A stretch of DNA of 33,665 nt from positions 1-33,665 of the forward strand of contig CAIYVZ010000152.1 of NCBI GenBank assembly GCA_903929755.1. Direction: 5' to 3'. Source of the stretch: an uncultured Acidobacteriia bacterium (GTDB lineage: Bacteria; Acidobacteriota; Terriglobia; Bryobacterales; Bryobacteraceae). Made by a program: the position numbers and the translations under genes. The notes under the pieces were generated by a model. That model made no database searches. It was not told the DNA's origin and saw only the letters and a list, made by a program, of their open reading frames with translations. Shown in pieces: positions 17,164-27,531 of the stretch (within the stretch, counting starts at the first letter, position 1; each line of letters begins with the position of its first letter).

Positions 17164-18006
17164 TTACCTCCGCGCGTTGCGTAAGTTTTCTAACAACGAA
17201 TACGGCACCGCCAGATTTCCACGGTGCCCCGTACCTAAGCTGATGTTCGGTTTGTTTGCCCCGTGGAAGTCCGACCCCCCCGTAACCAGCAGCCCAAAGC
17301 GTTCGGCTAACCGGCCATAAAACCCAACGTTTTCAATAGTATGGTCGCTATGGAACACTTCGATCGCGCCCATCCCGGCACTCGCCATCTTCTCCGTCCA
17401 CTCCGCAAGCGTATCCCAGTCGTTCTTCGCCACTCGAATCGGATGCGCCAATGACGTGATGCCCCCCGCCGCCTTTACCCGCGCAATCGCCTCATTCACC
17501 GGCACCTCCTTACGCTGTACATACCCCGGCGCCGCTTCGTCCAGATACTTGTCAAACGCCTCCTGCATGGAACTCACGTAACCCTTTTCCATCAACACGC
17601 GCCCAAAATGCGGACGCGCCGTCAAGGTCCGGCCCTTCGTCTCCACCTCCGCCAGCGTAATCTCCACCCCCAACTCCTGCAGCCGCACAATCAGCTGCCG
17701 GTTCCGCTCCCGCCGGCTCTCCAGAATCTCCTCCAGCCAATCGCAAAACTCTGCGCTCGGAGGCGTCCACGGGAAATACGCCAACATATGCACCGTCGCC
17801 CCGCCAAACTTGGTCGAAAGCTCAATCCCGCAAATCAGCTCCAGCCCTGCCTCTTTCGCAAACGGCACCGCCAGATCATAACCCTTGAAAGTGTCATGGT
17901 CGGTAATCGCCAAAGCTTCCAGACCCACCCTCTTCGCCTCCGCCACCAACTCGGCTGGACTAAACGTCCCATCCGATTGATCGGTGTGGCTGTGCAAATC
18001 GATCAT
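17164..18006 (-). CDS. PHP-domain phosphoesterase, YciV/RNase AM type (probable 3',5'-nucleotide bisphosphatase)
   Basis: The 280-residue protein is a PHP metallophosphoesterase close to YciV/RnAM. Metal ligands are visible in [42 protein letters not shown] and GGSDFHG. Members of this family hydrolyse 3',5'-bisphosphonucleotides such as pAp and can trim RNA 5' ends. Its start overlaps the cysC stop by four bases (ATGA), placing it as the third gene of cysH-cysC-PHP. pAp is the by-product of PAPS use, so the operon suggests that it removes pAp in place of CysQ; that link is inference. The C-terminus ends just 8 bases from the convergent tRNA-Arg gene. Confidence 0.88.
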   Translation of the reverse strand: MIDLHSHTDQSDGTFSPAELVAEAKRVGLEALAITDHDTFKGYDLAVPFAKEAGLELICGIELSTKFGGATVHMLAYFPWTPPSAEFCDWLEEILESRRERNRQLIVRLQELGVEITLAEVETKGRTLTARPHFGRVLMEKGYVSSMQEAFDKYLDEAAPGYVQRKEVPVNEAIARVKAAGGITSLAHPIRVAKNDWDTLAEWTEKMASAGMGAIEVFHSDHTIENVGFYGRLAERFGLLVTGGSDFHGANKPNISLGTGHRGNLAVPYSLLENLRNARR

Positions 18007-18536
18007 AAGGAGATCAAACCCCGCTGCACCAGTTCCTGCCAGACCCGCTCCACACTCACCTCAACCGTCTCCCGGTCCGAACGCACCGTCACATCCGGCT
18101 TCTCCGGCGCTTCATAAGGATCCGAGATCCCCGTGAAATTCTCCACTTCGCCCGCTAAGGCCTTTTTATACAGCCCCTTAACATCCCTCGCAGCCAGCAC
18201 CTCCAGAGGGCAGTCCACAAACACTTCCACAAAGTTCGCGATCTTGCCCTTCACTTCCTCGCGCGTCGCCCGGTACGGCGAAATCGCCGCCACCAACACA
18301 ATCACGCCATTCCGCGAAAGCAACTCCGCCACAAACCCAATCCGCCGGACATTCGTATCCCGATCTTCCCGGCTAAACCCCAGCCCTTGCGAAAGATTCG
18401 TCCGGACCACATCGCCATCCAGCAACTCAACCTTCACGCCGCACGCCCGAAACCGCTCCATCAGCATGTCCGAAACAGTACTCTTACCCGCCCCGGACAT
18501 CCCCGTCAGCCAAAGTGTAAAACCCTGATGCGTCAT
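18003..18536 (-). CDS. cysC: Adenylyl-sulfate kinase
   Basis: CysC phosphorylates APS to PAPS. The 177 residues show the P-loop GMSGAGKST (about 12-20), the [11 protein letters not shown] segment, [21 protein letters not shown], the ISPYRATRE motif with the family's catalytic-loop serine, and [18 protein letters not shown]. It lacks a fused sulfurylase domain. The start overlaps the cysH stop by four bases and its stop overlaps the next start by four, so cysH, cysC and the PHP gene are translationally coupled. ATP sulfurylase (cysDN or sat) is not in the window. Confidence 0.95.
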   Translation of the reverse strand: MTHQGFTLWLTGMSGAGKSTVSDMLMERFRACGVKVELLDGDVVRTNLSQGLGFSREDRDTNVRRIGFVAELLSRNGVIVLVAAISPYRATREEVKGKIANFVEVFVDCPLEVLAARDVKGLYKKALAGEVENFTGISDPYEAPEKPDVTVRSDRETVEVSVERVWQELVQRGLISL

Positions 18537-19276
18537 CTAGCCTTCTCCCGAACCTTCTCCAACACTTCTCGCAGCAACACGTCCGCCGTCCGCTCCACCT
18601 TGCCACTCGGCGAAAAATGCAGACCACACTCACGCGCTTCGTCCGTCTCCCACCACCACCGGCCCGCTCGCTCATCCTCACCGGCCTTCGTCGGCCGCGT
18701 GCAGGGTTCACACCCAATACTCGTGTAACCTTCCCCATACAACCGGTTCTCGGGCAAACCATGCGCCGCCGTGTACTCCGCCACATCTTCCGCGCTCCAG
18801 CCGGCCAAAGCGTTAATCTTCACCGGGGCACCAGCCCTGTCAAACAACGGAACATCCTTCCGCGTCTCGCTCTGGCCTCGCCGAAGCCCCGTAAAATAGG
18901 CCCCAACACCCTTCAGCGCACGAGCTAACGGCCATACTTTCCGAATGTTGCAGCACAAAGACCGCTTCGGCACACTGTCGTAGAAAAGGTTCCGCCCATG
19001 CGTCTCCACCATCGCAGCCACCTCCGCCTCATCCGGACGAATCCTCTCAATCCGGATTCCATACCTGGCCTCAACCGCTTCCATCATTTCCAGGGTCCCG
19101 GCCGGCATCCGCCCCGTATCAATCGTCATCACGCGGATCCCGCCCAACACCCTCATCGCCAGGTCCACCATCACCACGCCCTCGCGCTGCAGGCTGGTCA
19201 CAATCGCCAGCGCCCCACCAAACTCCGCGCCGGCCTCACGCACCAACACCGTCGTCTCTTCCAATAAAACTTTCAC
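18533..19276 (-). CDS. cysH: Phosphoadenylyl-/adenylyl-sulfate reductase with [4Fe-4S] cysteines
   Basis: The protein reduces APS or PAPS to sulfite with thioredoxin. Visible are the [14 protein letters not shown] opening, TIDTGRMP, and the paired cysteines CC (about 108-109) and CxxC (GCEPC, about 189-192) that bind a [4Fe-4S] cluster in the APS-type subgroup; [10 protein letters not shown] is the substrate-binding loop and ECGLH holds the catalytic C-terminal cysteine. I chose GTG at 19276, with GGTGA seven bases upstream; TTG at 19294 is possible. The presence of cysC beside an APS-type reductase leaves open whether APS or PAPS is the true substrate. Confidence 0.92.
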   Translation of the reverse strand: MKVLLEETTVLVREAGAEFGGALAIVTSLQREGVVMVDLAMRVLGGIRVMTIDTGRMPAGTLEMMEAVEARYGIRIERIRPDEAEVAAMVETHGRNLFYDSVPKRSLCCNIRKVWPLARALKGVGAYFTGLRRGQSETRKDVPLFDRAGAPVKINALAGWSAEDVAEYTAAHGLPENRLYGEGYTSIGCEPCTRPTKAGEDERAGRWWWETDEARECGLHFSPSGKVERTADVLLREVLEKVREKAR

Positions 19277-19350
19277 GAAGTAGTCACCATGCAACCCCCA
19301 GGAGATGAGTTGCCGGCAGCGATAGATTCAAAACCCCCCGCCGACAAACG

Positions 19351-19396
19351 AAAAAAAGCGCACAGCAAGATTCCAGAGAATCCGCAGTGCGCTTTT
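19351..19396 (-). terminator. Strong intrinsic terminator after tRNA-Gly
   Basis: A perfect 10-base inverted repeat AAAAGCGCAC (19354-19363) / GTGCGCTTTT (19387-19396) encloses a small inner hairpin (GATTC/GAATC). Read on the minus strand it ends in a run of seven T, as expected for a rho-independent terminator of the tRNA-Gly transcript, separating it from cysH. Confidence 0.85.
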
Positions 19397-19409
19397 GTAA
19401 CTAAAAATT

Positions 19410-19485
19410 TGGAGCGGGAGACGGGATTCGAACCCGCGACATCGACCTTGGCAAGGTCGCACTCTACCAGCTGAGTTACTCCCGC
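19410..19485 (-). tRNA. tRNA-Gly (anticodon GCC)
   Basis: On the minus strand the acceptor GCGGGAG pairs with CTCCCGC, the D arm ACTCAGCTGGTAGAGT and T arm GCGGGTTCGAATCCCGT are canonical, and the anticodon stem CGACC/GGTCG encloses TTGCCAA (anticodon GCC). Discriminator T and CCA are encoded. A terminator follows directly. Confidence 0.96.
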
Positions 19486-19628
19486 GCAGGCATTACTGAC
19501 TTCGCCTGAGCGATTACCGCCTGTCAAAACCTATGGTAACACCCCACCTCACGTGAACACAAACCACAATGCGCACCGAACACCCCTTCTCCCGCCGGCC
19601 CTCCCCCTCGATATAAACTTATTGGCGT

Positions 19629-20909
19629 ATGCAGCATGAATACGCTTTTGAAATGGCCGCCTCCGCCATCCGCTTCGGCATCGGAGCTACTCGAGAAATC
19701 GGTGCCGATCTCGCCGAACTCGGCTTCCACAATGTAGCCGTCTTCATTGACCCGGCCCTCCGCCATCTCTACCCCGTAGTCACCACCCTCCAGTCTCTCG
19801 ACGACAACCACGTTCCCTGCACCGTCTACGACCGTGTCAGCGTCGAACCCACCGATCAGTCCGTCCAGGACGCCATCGCCTTCGCCCAGGCCGGCCAGTT
19901 CGACGCCTTCGTCGCCGTCGGCGGCGGTTCCACCATCGATACCGCCAAAGCCGCCAACCTCTACATGTGTTACCCGGCGGACTTCCTCGACTACGTCAAT
20001 GCCCCCATCGGCAAAGGCAAACCCGCCCCCGGAGCCCTCAAGCCCCTCTTCGCCATCCCCACCACCGCCGGCACCGGCAGCGAAACCACCGGCGTTTCCA
20101 TCTTCGATTACAAACCCCTCCGCGCCAAGACCGGCATCGCCCACCGCCGCCTCAAGCCCACCCTCGGCATCGTCGACCCCGAAAACACCCGCACCATGCC
20201 CCGCGAAGTCGCTGCCTCCTCCGGTCTCGACGTCCTCTGTCACGCCATCGAATCCTTCACCGCCATCCCGTTCGGTGACCGCGCGCGTCCCGACCGTCCC
20301 ATTCTTCGCCCCGCCTACCAGGGCTCCAATCCCATCAGCGATCTCTGGAGCCTCGAAGGTCTCCGCCTTACCGCCAAATACATCCGCCGCGCTTTTCAGG
20401 ATCCTTCTGACGACGAAGCCCGCGGCAACATGATGCTCGCCTCCTCCTACGCCGGCATCGGCTTCGGCAACGCTGGCGTTCACCTGCCCCACGGCATGTC
20501 TTACCCCGTCGCCGGTCTCGTCCGCGACTTTATGCCCGCTGGTTACGAATCCGCCGGCCACGCCATCGTCCCCCACGGCATTTCCGTCATCCTCAACGCC
20601 CCGGCTGTCTTCCGCTTCACCTCCAGCACCTGTCCGGAACGCCACCTCCACGCCGCCGAAATCCTCGGAGCGAACATCTCCGGCGCAAAGAACGAAGACG
20701 CCGGCAAAATCCTCGCCGACCAGATCACCCGCCTCATGCACGATCTCAAACTCCCCAACGGCCTCGCCGGCGTCGGCTACACCACCAGCGACATCCCCGC
20801 CCTCGTCAAAGGCACCCTCCCCCAACACCGCGTCACCAAACTCTCCCCCCGGCCTGCCGACGAAGACGCCCTCGCACACCTCTTCGAAGACGCTTTACAC
20901 GCCTGGTAA
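19629..20909 (+). CDS. Hydroxyacid-oxoacid transhydrogenase-like iron-containing alcohol dehydrogenase
   Basis: The 426-residue protein is a group III metal-dependent alcohol dehydrogenase whose sequence closely follows, from memory, animal ADHFE1 (hydroxyacid-oxoacid transhydrogenase), which couples 4-hydroxybutyrate oxidation to 2-oxoglutarate reduction. Visible markers are the FGIGATREIGADL opening, VEPTDQSVQDAIAFA, VAVGGGSTIDTAKAANLY, IPTTAGTGSETTGVSIFDY, and metal ligands in GLDVLCHAIES, HLPHGMSYP and IVPHGISV. The conserved tail VKGTLPQHRVTKLSPRPA is also present. It lies alone on the plus strand upstream of the DinB gene. Substrate identity is inference from the close family. Confidence 0.9.
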   Translation: MQHEYAFEMAASAIRFGIGATREIGADLAELGFHNVAVFIDPALRHLYPVVTTLQSLDDNHVPCTVYDRVSVEPTDQSVQDAIAFAQAGQFDAFVAVGGGSTIDTAKAANLYMCYPADFLDYVNAPIGKGKPAPGALKPLFAIPTTAGTGSETTGVSIFDYKPLRAKTGIAHRRLKPTLGIVDPENTRTMPREVAASSGLDVLCHAIESFTAIPFGDRARPDRPILRPAYQGSNPISDLWSLEGLRLTAKYIRRAFQDPSDDEARGNMMLASSYAGIGFGNAGVHLPHGMSYPVAGLVRDFMPAGYESAGHAIVPHGISVILNAPAVFRFTSSTCPERHLHAAEILGANISGAKNEDAGKILADQITRLMHDLKLPNGLAGVGYTTSDIPALVKGTLPQHRVTKLSPRPADEDALAHLFEDALHAW

Positions 20910-20926
20910 CCCATTTCCCCTTGCCC

Positions 20927-20957
20927 ACGGGGCATGGCACAATAGTCCATGCCCCGT
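20927..20957 (+). promoter_or_regulatory. Hairpin enclosing the DinB-gene start codon
   Basis: ACGGGGCATGG (20927-20937) and CCATGCCCCGT (20947-20957) form a perfect 11-base stem with a nine-base loop. The right arm contains the ATG of the following gene, so in a long transcript from the dehydrogenase the start would be base-paired. No T-run follows, so it is not a typical terminator. Confidence 0.6.
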
Positions 20958-21440
20958 CAGCTTGCCAACCTTCTCCGCGATACCCTCGCCCAGGAACTGC
21001 CCAACCTCTCGGCACTTTCCGAGACCGCAGCCTCCACCCAACCCTCCGGCGCCAACTCATGGTCCCCCAAACAGGAACTCGGACACCTCATCGACTCCGC
21101 CGCCAACAACCACATCCGCTTCGTCCGCGCCGCCATCGAACCAGAACTCACCGGCCCTTCCTACGCCCAAAACGCCTGGGTACAAATCCACGCCTACCAC
21201 GAAAAACCCTGGACTACCACCCTATTCTTTTGGCACGCCTACAACACCTTCCTGGTCGACCTCATCGCCCACATCCCCGAGGACAAACTCACCACCCCCT
21301 GCACCCTCGGCTCCTCCGAACCCTCTTCTTTACGCTTTCTTATCGAGGACTATGTCCTGCATCTGCAACACCACCTCGACCACCTGCTGCAACGCGCAGC
21401 AGTCACCCCCTACCCGGCTGCCCGAACCACGGCCAAATAG
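20949..21440 (+). CDS. DinB-family putative metal-dependent protein
   Basis: The 163-residue protein has the DinB/YfiT four-helix layout. The first metal histidine is seen in WSPKQELGHLIDSAANNHIRFVRA (about 38-61) and the others in YVLHLQHHLDHLL (about 138-150). Members include thiol S-transferases for bacillithiol or mycothiol, but most have no known reaction, and none can be assigned here. The start ATG at 20949 fits the family's N-terminus and lies in a hairpin; no ribosome-binding site is visible. It is 39 bases downstream of the dehydrogenase gene and may be cotranscribed with it. Confidence 0.85.
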   Translation: MPRQLANLLRDTLAQELPNLSALSETAASTQPSGANSWSPKQELGHLIDSAANNHIRFVRAAIEPELTGPSYAQNAWVQIHAYHEKPWTTTLFFWHAYNTFLVDLIAHIPEDKLTTPCTLGSSEPSSLRFLIEDYVLHLQHHLDHLLQRAAVTPYPAARTTAK

Positions 21441-21619
21441 CGTTTCCACACAACAAAAAAGGCCAAAGATGCTTTCATTAAACCCCCTTGTACCACGCTT
21501 CCGCTGTGGTATCCTCAGGCTGTTCGGAGTGCAGCGGGACCTTCTAACGGCACCTACCTGCCAAAGACAATTTCGGAAACTTTTTTGCTTCGGGCGCTCC
21601 TCGTCCGTCTGAACTGCGA

Positions 21620-21637
21620 CAGGCTCTCAGAAGCCTG
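21620..21637 (+). promoter_or_regulatory. Small hairpin in the dnaA leader
   Basis: CAGGCT (21620-21625) pairs with AGCCTG (21632-21637) around a six-base loop, immediately before the GGAGAG ribosome-binding site of dnaA. In the 215-base gap 21441-21655 there is also TACCAC...GTGGTA near 21490-21512 and no clear DnaA box. It may influence initiation of dnaA translation. Confidence 0.35.
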
Positions 21638-21655
21638 ATAGGAGAGTATTTTTTC

Positions 21656-22969
21656 GTGACGGCAGAACATCGTAGCCCCTGGGACCTGGTCAAAGCGACG
21701 CTGGAAAAGAACGTCAGCGCCGAAACGTACGAAAACTGGATCTCGCGCACACAGTACGCCGGCCTCGATGGCTCCACCCTCGTCATCACCGTCCCCGATT
21801 CCACCACTCAAAGCGTTCTGAAGGACGACTACGGTACCCGGATTCAAGACGCCGCCCGTACCTGCGGCATCGGCTCCACCGCCATCCGCTTCACCGTTCG
21901 CCCCGACGATGGCGCTATCCCCGGTCGCCCCGATCCAACCGCGGAATTAGAGTCGCCCCTCGCTCTCAACCCGAAATTTACCTTCGATACCTTCGTCGTC
22001 GGCGCTTCCAACCAGTTCGCCCACGCCGCTGCCCAGTCCGTCGCCACTCAACCGGCACGCCGCTACAATCCCCTCTATCTTTACGGTGGAGTCGGTATGG
22101 GGAAAACCCACCTCATGCACGCCATCGGTCGTGCCCTGGTAGCCACAGGGTCGATGCGAATTATCTACACTACCTGCGAACGCTTCACCAATGAGGTGGT
22201 TTCCGGCATCAAACACGGTCGCATGCCCCAGCTCCGCGAACGCTACCGCTCCGCCGACGTCCTCCTCATCGACGACATCCAGTCCCTCGGCTCCAAAGAC
22301 CGCACCCAGGAAGAGTTCTTCCACACCTTCAACGAACTCCACGACGCTCAAAAACAAATCGTCATCTCCGGCGATTGCCAGCCCAAAGAAATCCCCGGCC
22401 TCGTCGAACGCCTCCGTTCCCGCTTCGAATGGGGCCTCATGGCCGACATCGAACCGCCGGATCTCGAAACCCGCATGGCCATCCTTGAGAAGAAGGCTGA
22501 CCTCGAAGGCGTCATCGTTCCCCCGGACGTCCGCCTCCTCATCGCTGAAAAGACCAAGTCCAGCGTCCGGGAACTCGAAGGCGCTCTGGTCAAGCTCATC
22601 GCCTATTCCTCGCTCACCAATACGCCCATCAGCGTCCCCATGGCTCGCCAGGCTCTGAAGAACATCCTCGACAAACCCGAGCGCCGTATCACCATCGACG
22701 CCGTCCAAAAAGCCGTCGCCGAACGCTACGCCATCAAACCCTCCGCCCTGCGCGAAAAGTCCAATCGGAAGGAAATCGTCGTCCCCAGACAGGTCGCCAT
22801 CTACCTGGTCAAGGAATTAACCCCCGCGTCCCTCCCAGAGATCGGTCGCGCCTTCGGTGGCAAACACCACACCACCGTCATCCATTCCATCGACAAAATC
22901 AAGGCTCTGCTCCCCGATAATCCAGAACTCAACAAGATCATCCACAGCGTAAAAGACTCATTACAATAG
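21656..22969 (+). CDS. dnaA: Chromosomal replication initiator DnaA
   Basis: DnaA binds DnaA boxes and opens the origin. The 437 residues have domain I (about 1-80), a short domain II, the AAA+ domain III with NPLYLYGGVGMGKTHLMHAIG (Walker A about 144-151), VLLIDDIQSL (Walker B), the RLRSRFEWG sensor/arginine region, and domain IV ending in the DnaA signature IGRAFGGKHHTTVIHSIDKI. The start is GTG at 21656 with GGAGAG ten bases upstream. It begins the replication gene group dnaA-dnaN-gyrB. Confidence 0.98.
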   Translation: MTAEHRSPWDLVKATLEKNVSAETYENWISRTQYAGLDGSTLVITVPDSTTQSVLKDDYGTRIQDAARTCGIGSTAIRFTVRPDDGAIPGRPDPTAELESPLALNPKFTFDTFVVGASNQFAHAAAQSVATQPARRYNPLYLYGGVGMGKTHLMHAIGRALVATGSMRIIYTTCERFTNEVVSGIKHGRMPQLRERYRSADVLLIDDIQSLGSKDRTQEEFFHTFNELHDAQKQIVISGDCQPKEIPGLVERLRSRFEWGLMADIEPPDLETRMAILEKKADLEGVIVPPDVRLLIAEKTKSSVRELEGALVKLIAYSSLTNTPISVPMARQALKNILDKPERRITIDAVQKAVAERYAIKPSALREKSNRKEIVVPRQVAIYLVKELTPASLPEIGRAFGGKHHTTVIHSIDKIKALLPDNPELNKIIHSVKDSLQ

Positions 22970-23017
22970 CTTTGCTACGTCTTCCACACCCCCCCCTCTG
23001 GACAGCCTCTGGAATTC

Positions 23018-23026
23018 TGTGTATAA
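23018..23026 (-). promoter_or_regulatory. DnaA box
   Basis: TGTGTATAA on the plus strand is TTATACACA on the minus strand, a perfect match to the TTATNCACA consensus, lying 49 bases after the dnaA stop. Confidence 0.65.
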
Positions 23027-23245
23027 ACCGTTACTTCCGTCGTTTCGCTCAGCAACCGCAAACTTCACCCACAACAGGAAATGCAGGAACCATCAAAGTT
23101 TTGTATAATTTAGAGAGTCTCCCACATTTCGACAGCTCCGACGAATACGGTTCTATACAAGGGTTATATCTATAACGTAGTAGGAACTAGGGGCCAAAGC
23201 CCCCGGAACTGCACTCTGGCAGACAGCAGCAAACAAGCACCACGT

Positions 23246-23302
23246 TTTAACCGCAACACGCTTTAACCGCAGCAAAGTTTTAACCGCAAGAAATTTACCG
23301 CA
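23246..23302 (+). repeat. Four tandem TTTAACCGCA repeats upstream of dnaN
   Basis: TTTAACCGCA occurs at 23246-23255, 23262-23271 and 23279-23288, and a fourth copy lacking one A (TTTACCGCA) at 23294-23302, giving a 15-17 base period. The array ends about 36 bases before the dnaN start, ahead of its GGAGAAGG ribosome-binding site. Confidence 0.8.
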
Positions 23303-23338
23303 GCAAGAAGATACACGAGAGGAGAAGGCACCAACTCT

Positions 23339-26950
<3,612 letters not shown>

Positions 26951-26951
<1 letters not shown>

Positions 26952-26982
26952 AAAAATTCCGGCGGCGCCGCAAGGCGCCGCC
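26951..26982 (-). terminator. GC-rich hairpin with adjacent A/T tract after gyrB
   Basis: GGCGGCGCC (26961-26969) and GGCGCCGCC (26974-26982) form a perfect nine-base stem with a GCAA tetraloop. There is no T-run on the plus strand; on the minus strand the stem is followed by GGAATTTTTTT, so it would terminate transcripts coming from the right, such as read-through from the TPR gene. It may also protect the 3' end of the gyrB message. Confidence 0.55.
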
Positions 26983-27054
26983 AACCCCACTCGCCCCTCC
27001 CGTTCTATCCCTGCCGCGCCAGCGGTCCTCAAATTCCTCGTGCTGTGACCTACC

Positions 27055-27531
27055 ATGCTCGATCCCATCACCCTCAACAAAACCGCCATCACCAACCTTG
27101 ACGTCCTGAACGAAGCCTGGAATTACCAAAAACCAAGCTCCTTCTCCCGCGGCCTCTGTCTCAACTTCGGCGCCGTCACCGTTCTCCTCATCTCAGGCAC
27201 CGCCAGCATCGATGAAACCGGTGTATCCGTCCACATCGGAGACTTCCGCGCTCAACTCCGCCGCACCTTCGCCAATATCACTGCCCTCCTCTCCGCCCAG
27301 GGTGCCACCTGGCACAATATCGTCCGCACCACCTGTTACCTGCGCGATATCGAGCGCGACTATGCGGCTTTTAACGAAGAGCGCACCGCCTTCTTCTCCG
27401 CCCTGGGCCTTAATCCACTCCCCGCATCCACCGGAATCCAGGCCATCCTCTGCCGCCCCGAACTCCTCATCGAAATCGAGGCAATCGCCGTTATCTGCCC
27501 CGCACCGGCCGCCGACCCTCATACAACCTGA
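27055..27531 (+). CDS. Rid-family (YjgF/YER057c/UK114) protein lacking the catalytic arginine
   Basis: The 158-residue protein has the Rid fold: the central SGTASIDETGVSVHIGDFRAQLRRTFANITALLSAQGATWHNIVRTTCYLRD and the C-terminal IEIEAIAV. Canonical RidA (2-aminoacrylate/imine deaminase) carries an arginine in PARSC...; here the aligned stretch reads PASTG, so that arginine is serine and imine deamination is unlikely. The N-terminus is about 30 residues longer than RidA and may belong to a Rid subfamily with another role. It follows gyrB by about 100 bases; its 3' end overlaps the convergent TPR gene by 41 bases. Ribosome-binding site weak. Confidence 0.8.
   Translation: MLDPITLNKTAITNLDVLNEAWNYQKPSSFSRGLCLNFGAVTVLLISGTASIDETGVSVHIGDFRAQLRRTFANITALLSAQGATWHNIVRTTCYLRDIERDYAAFNEERTAFFSALGLNPLPASTGIQAILCRPELLIEIEAIAVICPAPAADPHTT

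Larger units (their letters stand above)
22970..23338. other. dnaA-dnaN intergenic region, candidate replication origin
   Basis: This 369-base gap holds no gene. It contains one perfect DnaA box (23018-23026), a near-box in the dnaA 3' end (TCATCCACA, 22938-22946, one mismatch), a TATAAT at 23104-23109, an AT-rich dyad GTTATA-tc-TATAAC (23163-23176), a short hairpin GGGGC/GCCCC (23190-23203) and four tandem TTTAACCGCA-type repeats before dnaN. The location between dnaA and dnaN is the classic oriC position, but the DnaA boxes are few and base skew does not change sign here, so origin function is uncertain. Confidence 0.45.

Noticed and set aside
19542-19557. CTCACGTGAACAC as a parS-like site
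   Set aside because: Only one arm resembles parS and the palindrome is broken.
19524-20879. 451-codon minus-strand open frame
   Set aside because: It is Gly/Asp/Glu-rich antisense of the alcohol dehydrogenase, caused by C-rich third codon positions; no domain is recognisable.
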